Source of the DNA: Crocosphaera sp.
GTDB taxonomy: Bacteria; Cyanobacteriota; Cyanobacteriia; Cyanobacteriales; Microcystaceae
Direction: 5' to 3'
Length of the DNA stretch: 41,025 nucleotides
Assembly: GCA_030065735.1 (NCBI GenBank)
Contig: JASJDD010000008.1
Location: forward strand, 1 to 41,025
Below the pieces are notes generated by a model, which was not told the DNA's origin, ran no database searches, and was given only the letters and a program-made list of their open reading frames with translations. Position numbers and translations under genes: made by a program. Positions 1 to 6,050 of this stretch are shown piece after piece; positions within the stretch are counted from its first letter, which is position 1, and the number at the start of each line of letters is the position of its first letter.

Positions 1-45
1 GAATATATCAAAAATCAATCAGGAGGCTTAGAGACTAAGAAATAA
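1..45 (+). pseudogene. tnpA: 3' end of IS200/IS605 tnpA (copy 1, cut by window edge)
   Basis: The first 14 codons visible encode the C-terminus of a Y1 transposase, starting with the EYIKNQ motif that holds the catalytic tyrosine. They are nearly identical to the last codons of the complete tnpA ending at 5267. The rest of the gene lies left of the window, so it cannot be judged intact or broken. It marks a second copy of the same insertion sequence in the same orientation. Confidence 0.85.
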
Positions 46-129
46 GGACGCTTCGCGGTTTATTTCTTGGTCGGGCATTCATCCCTAAGTTGTAGAACGT
101 TAGGGAATTCTGCCCGACATTCGGTTAAA
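46..129 (+). mobile_element. tnpA-side end of IS200/IS605 copy 1, with terminal hairpin
   Basis: After the tnpA stop comes an imperfect hairpin with arms GTCGGGCA and TGCCCGAC (inner arms CCCTAA/TTAGGG). Similarity to the end of copy 2 (5268-5351) stops after GGTTAAA, which sets the element boundary near 129. TnpA recognises subterminal hairpins of this kind as single strands. The element interrupts the oxidase gene that follows. Confidence 0.8.
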
Positions 130-1344
130 CTGTTAGATTGGCGAGCCAGTGCCATTTTAGCCCAACTTTCTCAACCCCAATCCCTACGACAAGTTACCCC
201 TCCACCCCAAGTGGGACCCGAAACCGCCTATCAATTCTTAAATCTCCTTTGGGCGACAGGTTTTCTGAGCGTTGAAGCAGAAACCCCAGACCTGAAATTA
301 TGGGAGTTTCATAACCTATTATTCCATAGTCGTTGTCGTCAAGGTCGCCACGATTATCCGACAGCAGATATTGCAGGGAGTGTGGATGTTTGGGAGCAGT
401 TTCCCGTGGCAAAACCTCCCATGAGTGGGCAAATAATCCCACTCCCCCAACTTAATATTGATGCCATTCGTCAGAAAGATAAGACCTTAACCACCGCCAT
501 TGAGAAACGAGAATCGATTCGGGAATATGACGATAATTTACCCATTACCATTGAGCAATTAGGGGAACTGCTATATCGTACCGCCCGTATTAAAGAAATT
601 TACACCTTTGATGCAGAGCAACAAGAAATGCTTAAAGCCCAATTTGGGGAAGACTTTGACTGGGGTGAAATCAGTCGTCGTCCCTATCCTTGCGGTGGTG
701 CGATGTACGAATTAGAAGTTTATCCTGTGGTGCGTCGTTGTCAAGGGATGAATTCAGGTCTCTACCATTATGACCCCTTGAATCATCAACTGGCTCAAAT
801 TGAGACAGAAGAGGCACATATACAGGCTTTAATTAAAGATGCTTATCAGTCCAGTGGGGAACAAGGAATGCCCCAAGTTTTACTGATTATTACGGCTCGT
901 TTTGGCAGACTATTTCGCAAGTATCGCTCATTAGCTTACGCACTCGTTCTGAAGCACGTTGGCGTTCTTTATCAGAATTTATATTTAGTCGCTACCAATA
1001 TGGGACTTGCACCCTGTGCGTTAGGGGCAGGAGATAGCGACACTTTTGCCCAAGCAACCGGATTAGACTATATAGTAGAGTCTTCTGTCGGTGAATTTAT
1101 GTTAGGTTCACTGCCTAACCAAGATATTGATAATAACGATGATCTCGATAAAGATGAAAAAGCCGAGGCCCACAAAGCCGCTTTTCCTGACTCTTTACTG
1201 AAACGTATCCACGGCGATAACCACGCTTGCCATATTACTAGCACTATTGTTGGACAAGAAAATACCCCCTCCCCCGGTTTAGCCCCTAATTGTCGTGTCA
1301 TTAACGTTCCCCTTAACACCACTGGCACAGATGAAGAATTTATC
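130..1344 (+). pseudogene. SagB/ThcOx-type oxidase fused to an S8 protease fragment (PatG-like), truncated at both ends
   Basis: An open frame of about 405 codons whose N-terminus is lost to the IS and whose C-terminus stops at the neighbouring tnsB. The first part matches the FMN-dependent nitroreductase-like SagB/ThcOx family: the ESIREYDD segment, the AYALVLKHVGVLYQNLYLVA helix and the terminal VGEFMLG motif (about nt 1081-1110). After it, residues such as HACHITSTIVGQ and GLAPNCRVINVP resemble the His-box region of cyanobactin PatA/PatG subtilases. Order oxidase then subtilase is that of PatG; here the catalytic Asp segment is missing and the Ser part is absent, so the protease is dead. 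By family knowledge the oxidase would convert azolines to azoles in ribosomal peptides. Any ATG upstream of 130 belongs to the IS, so no native start remains. The PatG assignment is by remembered motifs only. Confidence 0.65.
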
Positions 1345-3043
1345 TCACCCATAATCCTCTTTCATTTGCTCCAAATCCCAAACCTCGATATCTTCCACCT
1401 CAAGGTTAGAATTACTCTCCGCTACGGATGTCTCTATTAATTCCTCTTCTTTAATCATAGGCAAAGGTTGAGATTGCTTGTAATGCTGTTCTTCTTTCTG
1501 ACGTTGTTTTCGAGTTTTCTTTTTAACCGTGGCCTCTCTTTCAATTACTTCTTGTAAAATAGAATCATTATTCAGAGTTTTACCCTTATCCCGAAGCCTC
1601 TTAGCACTTGCTTTAGCCTCATCTAAGGCCAACTGCTCTGTCTCTAATCCTTGAGCATGAGCGCGAGTCAAAAACTCCTCTTGTCCTTGACGGTATTGAT
1701 ATACCCAGATTGTTGTTATATCTCTAGGATCGTACCTTAAACTGATGGTCTTTCCTGCATATCCTTCAAGATACTCTCCCTTGTAGTTAATATTTTCAAA
1801 CTGAATGTAACCGCCTCGTTGCACCTGTCTGCGTGCTTGTTTCATCAGACAAATATCTAACGCTCGCTCAGACATTATTTGTGGAATAGCCCTTAAACCT
1901 GCTTCCCATCGCTGAAAACGAGTTTGATCTCCCATTCTTGCATCGATACTCTGGTTGTACTTGTCCACGATAAAACGAATAATGAGAATCTCTAAATCTC
2001 GTAACGTTAACTGAGCATCCTTTTCCGCATCTTCTGGGCGTTGTTGGACATTTGAGCCAGTATATCCAGGGAGAGTGGAAAAAAGACTTTGATTGAGGGT
2101 TTTAAACGGACGTTCTACAATCCCTCCCTCAGAAGGGCGATCTCGTAACTTAAGCACAAATCCTAATTGAGTTGCAATTTCAGCCAGATGATTGGATCTA
2201 AAATCCTTACCCCCATCTGTAAAAAGATATTGCGGTAAACCATAGGTTCCCCATTCACAATGAAGTTGGTATTCCTCTCCATATTGCTTGGGTAAGATAG
2301 CATTGCGTAGAGCTAAAGCGACAACCTGAGAACTAGGAGCATCAAAACCCAAATTAACCCCAACAACACAACGAGAATAACTATCGATTACGGTTGTTAA
2401 CCAAGGACGACCAATTAACTTACCATGACGATCAACTAACAAGACATCTGCACGGGTATGATCACACTGCCATACTTGGTTACTGTAGTTAATCTCTAAA
2501 TCGAAGCCATCACGGGTTTTAACTGATAGAGAAGAACCTCTCCATCCTGGGGAACGAATCGTTTTTTTCTGCTTACTCAGAATTGGCTCTAATACCCTTA
2601 AAACCGTGCGATAACTCGGAGGTTGCTTATCCCCCATTTCAGAGGCTTTGGCTTCGACTCTTAAGGCTACCTGCTTAGGATTCATGCGTTTGCTGCCTTT
2701 ATTCCCTTGCTGATAAGTCTTGATGATAAAGTGTTCCCAGAAATCACTAATTCGGTGTTTCCCTTTATCTCTACGTCTGCCACTAACTAAGGCGGTTAAA
2801 CCTTCCTGTTGATAACGCTTAAAGAGTCTTTGTACAGAACGGACAGAAATATCGAGTTTCTTAGCTCCTTCACGAAGTTTCTCACCATAAGTTGTGCGCT
2901 GCCGAAGGCGCTCGCGGAGCGAGACCGCATGGTTCTAGAAGAGACTGAATCACTTCTAACTTCTTTTGTGCTTCTTCAGGGAGTTCAGAGGCAATAATTT
3001 GTGTATGATCAAATTCAGGAAGAGAATTTGTATTGCTGGTCAT
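1345..3043 (-). pseudogene. tnsB: TnsB transposase of a type V-K CAST (Tn7-like), frameshifted
   Basis: The 446-codon intact part (1345-2685) has an rve/DDE core: Asp in WQCDHTRADV, Asp in FTDGGKDF and Glu in GGIVERPF, spaced 82 and 34 residues apart, as I recall for ShCAST TnsB. Long stretches such as GWRGSSLSVKTRDG, CEWGTYG, YNQSIDARMGDQTRF and ILTRAHAQGLETEQLALDEA-like segments, and the terminal IEVWDLEQMKEDYG, match type V-K TnsB closely. The N-terminus is in the DNA up to an ATG at 3043: 39 codons ending IQSLLEPC, then a 28-bp palindromic repeat shifts the frame, then RTTYGEKLREGAKKLD continues in the right frame to join the main part. Unbroken length would be about 570 residues, the family norm (~580). 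No tnsC follows the stop codon; the flanking DNA is a PatG-like fragment. Catalytic residues are intact but the protein is interrupted, unless translation restarts at the ATG at 2685, which would lose the end-binding HTH domain. Confidence 0.88.
2907..2937. repeat. Small palindromic repeat inserted in tnsB
   Basis: The segment TGCCGAAGGC-GCTCGCGGAGCGA-GACCGCAT can fold (CGCTC/GAGCG around CGC). It replaces the one codon expected between EPC and RTTYG of TnsB, a net gain of 25 bp and a frameshift. A second member, with the same outer arms and a different hairpin centre, lies at 16392-16420. Such short dispersed palindromes are common in cyanobacterial genomes. Confidence 0.75.
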
Positions 3044-3059
3044 CTTAGAAAATACTCTT

Positions 3060-3190
3060 GGTGAACTACCAACACCGAATCAAAGATTACGGTGTGGGCT
3101 TCCTACCCAATAAACTGCTCTCTATGACCCGAAGGTATAGCGAGCCTTACGTTCAGGCGATAGGCTTTACCCCGCGTTCCGCAGCTAAAA
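3060..3190 (+). other. Structured, RNA-like region between tnsB and the transposon end
   Basis: No credible gene is seen here. The segment holds several short hairpins in a row: ACACCG/CGGTGT around AATCAAAGATTA, TGGG/CCCA around CTTCCTA, and AGCCT/AGGCT. This layout resembles the structured ends (omegaRNA-type) of tnpB/iscB-family elements, but I cannot name a family. It may be a solo end of a lost IS200/IS605-superfamily element inserted upstream of tnsB. Confidence 0.3.
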
Positions 3191-3228
3191 TAACACATAA
3201 TGTTATTCTAGCAGACAGACAAAGAAAA

Positions 3229-3326
3229 GTGTCATTCAATTTGTCACTAATCTGAATAGTTAGTTTTAGAAAGGCGACATCTAAATTGTCACTAATCTCA
3301 GAAACGACACTTAATTTGTCATTGTA
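3229..3326 (-). mobile_element. Second cluster of TnsB-type binding sites (CAST end)
   Basis: Three copies of a motif like CGACAnTTAATTTGTCAC occur at 3229-3247, 3275-3292 and 3305-3326, about 45 and 30 bp apart. Read on the minus strand the outermost one is TACAATGACAAATTAAGTG, close to the terminal site of V-K CAST left ends (TGTACAGTGACAAATT in ShCAST, from memory). It sits upstream of tnsB, as a left end should, but a second and better terminus lies at 5600-5682 in the same direction. Confidence 0.65.
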
Positions 3327-3351
3327 TCGAACTAAGTTTCAATGTAATGAA

Positions 3352-4770
3352 CTACCCCAACTTTTGAGAAGTTGGGGTTTCTAAATGCCCCAAACTTTTC
3401 TTATGTTGTTGAGATTTTTGTCGCTTCATTTCCCCAAGTTGCTTCATAGAGCCAGTATGTTTACCAGTCTTAGAAGTAGAGCTTATGAGATCCACGATTG
3501 AGCAAGGAAGCTCGCGGAGGTTTCCTCCGCAAGAGCAGGTCTTGCTTTCGAGGCGAGTTCCTAACCCCGGTTGCTTCTGACAAGCAACATTATACATAAC
3601 CATCACACTGGATTTATCTCGTCCATTTTCAAAATTGCAATTACGGCAGACATGATAACGATTAGATAAATCAGCCCAATCTTTGTGAACAGTCCCACAT
3701 TTAGGACAACGTTGTGAAGGTTTAATTTTCCTAGTAGGAAGAAATAAAGCTAACCCACCTTTGGCTTCAACTTTATAGGTAATCATTTTGTTGAGAGTGC
3801 CAAAACCTACATCTAAAATTGACTTATTAAGTCCAGCTTTCTGACGCTTTCTTTTACTACCTGGTTTAGCCTTACGGGTCATTTTTTTAGTTTCTAACTT
3901 CTCCGTAACCACGATGTCATAACGACGAGAAATATCTGTAGTCACGTGATGCTGCCAATTTTTTCTTTGTTCAGCCACTTTTCTTTGAAGTAATGAAACT
4001 TGCTTTCTAGCTTTCTTCCAACGTTGAGAAGCTTTGATTTTTTCCTTATAGTTAGGGCATCTTTTCCTCCTTAGTTTTTTTGATGCTGACTTAATCTTTT
4101 TCTCAGCCTCCCTAGTAAATCTTTGATTTTCTATTTCTAGAAATTCTTGACCATTGTAGGCGGTTAAGGCCGTTTCAGTTCCTAAATCAATAGATAAAAT
4201 TGATTCATACTTAAGGTCACTATCCGACCCAAATTTTCTATTAGGAACCTCAACATTAACCGTAAAACTCGCAAACCATTGATTGAGATAAGGCTTATAA
4301 ATAATGGTCAAAGTCGTGGGAGTTCCCCATTGTTTAGCTTGACCCCTCATTCTGATAGTTATGCCTAAATCTCTCAAGCGAACTTGGCCATGTTTCCCTT
4401 GGGTCAAAGCATTCCATCCACTATAACCAGGATAAGTCCAACCTGAGTAATTCCGAATTGATTTGAACTTGGGTTTTTGAGACAAACCTTTGATAAATCG
4501 ATTGTAACTTAAGTCCACCCTTTTAAGAGTGGCTTGTAAGGTTTGAGAGTTGAGTTCTTTATACTCTGGCCAGCATTCTTTGAAAGCAGGTAAAGCATTT
4601 TGTTGTTGGAGATAAGTGACAGATTTTGAAAAATACTGATAGTCAGTTTTCCTCTGAGAAATAGCTGCGTTATAAAGATAACAGTGCAACCGTCTAGCCT
4701 CAAATAACTTTGACATTTGAGACTTGTTAGGATATAGTCGAAAAGTGTATCTTCTAACAACAGTAGGCAT
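3352..4770 (-). CDS. tnpB: TnpB, RNA-guided nuclease of an IS200/IS605 element
   Basis: A 472-residue OrfB/TnpB protein. The RuvC-like triad is visible: D195 in SIDLGTETA, E290 in VVTEKLE and D385 in NGRDKSS. A zinc ribbon is formed by C355/C358 and C375/C378. The N-terminal RRYTFRLYPNKSQ motif is typical, so the ATG at 4770 is well supported. TnpB proteins cut DNA at the element's empty site, guided by an RNA from the element's 3' end, which promotes its retention. Oddities: the C-terminus has about 85 extra, low-complexity residues beyond the zinc ribbon, the DNA there holds small palindromes (around 3506-3560), and the stop codon lies in the terminal hairpin. The gene is divergent from tnpA. 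Confidence 0.92.
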   Translation of the reverse strand: MPTVVRRYTFRLYPNKSQMSKLFEARRLHCYLYNAAISQRKTDYQYFSKSVTYLQQQNALPAFKECWPEYKELNSQTLQATLKRVDLSYNRFIKGLSQKPKFKSIRNYSGWTYPGYSGWNALTQGKHGQVRLRDLGITIRMRGQAKQWGTPTTLTIIYKPYLNQWFASFTVNVEVPNRKFGSDSDLKYESILSIDLGTETALTAYNGQEFLEIENQRFTREAEKKIKSASKKLRRKRCPNYKEKIKASQRWKKARKQVSLLQRKVAEQRKNWQHHVTTDISRRYDIVVTEKLETKKMTRKAKPGSKRKRQKAGLNKSILDVGFGTLNKMITYKVEAKGGLALFLPTRKIKPSQRCPKCGTVHKDWADLSNRYHVCRNCNFENGRDKSSVMVMYNVACQKQPGLGTRLESKTCSCGGNLRELPCSIVDLISSTSKTGKHTGSMKQLGEMKRQKSQQHKKSLGHLETPTSQKLG

Positions 4771-4835
4771 TATAACTATATGTTGCTATTCTCTCGCCTT
4801 GATACTTAGTATAATTATATCACTATAATCTCAAA

Positions 4836-5267
4836 ATGCAACACACTGAACTTAGGAAAATTTCTCATGCCGTTTTTTCTATTAATTTACATATCGTGTT
4901 TGTTACGAAATATAGAAGAAAAGTATTAACCCAAGAGATGTTAGATAACCTCAAAGAAATATTTCGTCGAGTCTTAGAAAAAAATAATAGTTATCTACTT
5001 GAATGTAATTTAGAACCTGACCATGTTCATCTATTAATTGACTTACATCCTGATAATAATATCTCTAATTTGGTCGCTGCTCTCAAATCAGCTAGTAGTC
5101 GCATTCTAAGAAATAAGTATTCAGACCATATTTCCCAATTTTACTGGGGAAAGCGAGCCAAATTATGGCATGATTCTAAATGTATAATTTCTTGTGGTGG
5201 CGCACCATTAGAAGTGGTCAAAGAATATATCAAAAATCAATCAGGAGGACTAGAAACTAAGAAATGA
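4836..5267 (+). CDS. tnpA: TnpA, Y1 transposase of IS200/IS605 family
   Basis: A full-length 143-residue HUH single-strand transposase. The HUH motif is H63-V-H65 in PDHVHLLID and the nucleophile is Y131 in VVKEYIKNQ. Family members form dimers that excise the top strand as a circle and insert it 3' of a short target. The start ATG at 4836 gives the usual length. It diverges from tnpB, the IS605-like arrangement. The partial gene at the left window edge is nearly identical over its last codons. Confidence 0.93.
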   Translation: MQHTELRKISHAVFSINLHIVFVTKYRRKVLTQEMLDNLKEIFRRVLEKNNSYLLECNLEPDHVHLLIDLHPDNNISNLVAALKSASSRILRNKYSDHISQFYWGKRAKLWHDSKCIISCGGAPLEVVKEYIKNQSGGLETKK

Positions 5268-5291
5268 GGACGCTACGCGGTCTATTTATTT

Positions 5292-5340
5292 GTCGGTCAT
5301 TCATCCCTAAGTTATAGAACGTTAGGGAATTCTGACCGAC
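5292..5340 (+). repeat. Terminal hairpin of IS200/IS605 copy 2
   Basis: Arms GTCGGTCA and TGACCGAC enclose CCCTAA/TTAGGG inner arms. Compared with copy 1 (GTCGGGCA/TGCCCGAC) both arms carry a matching change, so the base pair is kept. That supports a selected stem rather than a chance palindrome. Confidence 0.75.
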
Positions 5341-5429
5341 ATTTGGTTAAAAGGCTTGTGTGAAGGGTTTTTCGGAGGTTGAGCTACCCTGAACAATTGT
5401 CAGCAATTTTCCGCTTATTGAGAATAAAC

Positions 5430-5448
5430 AATAATGATAATCATTCCC
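5430..5448. promoter_or_regulatory. Fur-box-like operator
   Basis: AATAATGATAATCATTCCC matches 16 of 19 positions of the classical Fur consensus GATAATGATAATCATTATC. No start codon of a plausible gene follows on either strand: the plus side leads to the transposon end, the minus side to the IS. It may have controlled a lost cargo gene. Confidence 0.5.
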
Positions 5449-5461
5449 TAGATTGAGGGGG

Positions 5462-5486
5462 GAGAGGTGGGTAACACCCACCTCTC
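5462..5486. terminator. Strong hairpin, possible terminator
   Basis: An 11-bp perfect stem GAGAGGTGGGT/ACCCACCTCTC with a 3-nt loop, followed on the plus strand by a T-rich but interrupted tract. It could end transcription from the IS or from a lost gene. There is no continuous U-run, so the function is uncertain. Confidence 0.5.
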
Positions 5487-5599
5487 AGGGCTATTTCATT
5501 CTATTTTATTTCTAAGTTTTCTTTCTCTTTGAACTCTAATAATTGTACTGGCATTTGTCCAATCTACGGCAAGAAATGGGGAGAGTTCCCCAGCTTAAA

Positions 5600-5682
5600 C
5601 GACAGCAATATGTCACAACGACAATTAATTTGTCTTCACGACAATAATCTGTCACCGATGACAAATAATGTGTCACTGTATA
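5600..5682 (-). mobile_element. tRNA-proximal end of a type V-K CAST (four TnsB-type sites)
   Basis: Four sites of the type CGACAaTTAATnTGTCAC repeat every ~20 bp (5600, 5619, 5639, 5659). On the minus strand the outermost reads TATACAGTGACACATTATTT, and the next continues GGTGACAGATTA, very like the ShCAST left end as I remember it. The terminal G of TGTACA is changed to A. The end points at tRNA-Thr, whose 3' end is ~30 bp away; insertion downstream of tRNA genes with the left end nearest the tRNA is the known V-K habit. tnsB in the same orientation lies inward, beyond the IS. Confidence 0.75.
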
Positions 5683-5685
5683 TCT

Positions 5686-5702
5686 AAAGTTGGGGTAGTT
5701 CA
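5686..5702 (+). repeat. 17-bp inverted copy of the IS tnpB-side terminus
   Basis: AAAGTTGGGGTAGTTCA here is the exact reverse complement of 3348-3364, which contains the tnpB stop codon and one arm of the IS end hairpin. It lies outside the CAST end, between it and tRNA-Thr. Confidence 0.7.
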
Positions 5703-5712
5703 AGATACTAAA

Positions 5713-5784
5713 AGCCCGTGACGAGGATTGAACTCGTGACCTCACCCTTACCAAGGGTGTGCTCTACCACTGAGCCACACGGGC
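5713..5784 (-). tRNA. tRNA-Thr (anticodon GGT)
   Basis: The minus strand folds into a cloverleaf: acceptor GCCCGTG/CACGGGC, D-arm GCTC-AGTGGTA-GAGC, anticodon arm CACCC-TTGGTAA-GGGTG, and T-arm ACGAG-TTCAATC-CTCGT. The loop TTGGTAA puts GGT at positions 34-36, reading ACC/ACT (Thr). CCA is not encoded. It is the likely attachment gene of the CAST end downstream. Confidence 0.96.
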
Positions 5785-5796
5785 TTGTATTTTGGG

Positions 5797-5881
5797 TGGT
5801 GGGCCGAGCTGGATTTGAACCAGCGTAGGCATAGCCAGCGGATTTACAGTCCGCCCCCATTAACCACTCGGGCATCGACCC
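5797..5881 (-). tRNA. tRNA-Tyr (anticodon GTA)
   Basis: A class II tRNA with a long variable arm. Acceptor GGGTCGA/TCGGCCC, anticodon arm GCGGA-CTGTAAA-TCCGC giving anticodon GTA, variable stem TGGC..GCCT-like, and T-arm GCTGG-TTCAAAT-CCAGC. A CCA follows the discriminator A and is encoded (5797-5799). It lies 12 bp upstream of tRNA-Thr on the same strand, so the two are probably co-transcribed. Confidence 0.95.
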
Positions 5882-6050
5882 ATTTATCTCACAATTATTG
5901 ATAATAGCATAGAGGTTTAACGATTTCAAGGGCTACAGAAAAAATTTATTTTTTTGTTCCTCCCCAGTTCTACCTCTAGAATCTTGACGGGTTAAGATAG
6001 TATGGTAGGGAATCAATTATTTTACTGCAAAATCTTAACGTAAGTTAGCC

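Larger units (their letters stand above)
3340..5351. mobile_element. IS200/IS605-family insertion sequence (copy 2), divergent tnpB and tnpA
   Basis: The element comprises tnpB on the minus strand and tnpA on the plus strand, separated by 65 bp, with hairpins at both ends: CCCCAACTT/AAGTTGGGG at 3354-3376 beyond tnpB, and GTCGGTCA/TGACCGAC at 5292-5340 beyond tnpA. The tnpA-side boundary (5351) is fixed by comparison with copy 1. The tnpB-side boundary is approximate. It lies between two clusters of CAST-type TnsB sites. Both proteins look complete, so it may be active. Confidence 0.8.
5352..5599. other. Gene-free segment between the IS and the CAST end
   Basis: About 250 bp with no credible gene. 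It contains a Fur-box-like sequence (5430-5448) and a strong hairpin (5462-5486), listed separately. It appears to be the inner part of the transposon left end, cut by the IS on its left side. Confidence 0.5.

Noticed and set aside
2809-3255. Two short plus-strand reading frames over the start of tnsB
   Set aside because: They are antisense to the tnsB N-terminus or lie in the hairpin region; no family pattern or good start.
1-5784. A CRISPR array, tracrRNA or cas12k gene belonging to the CAST
   Set aside because: No direct repeats with spacers and no Cas12k-like reading frame are visible; only tnsB and ends remain in the window.
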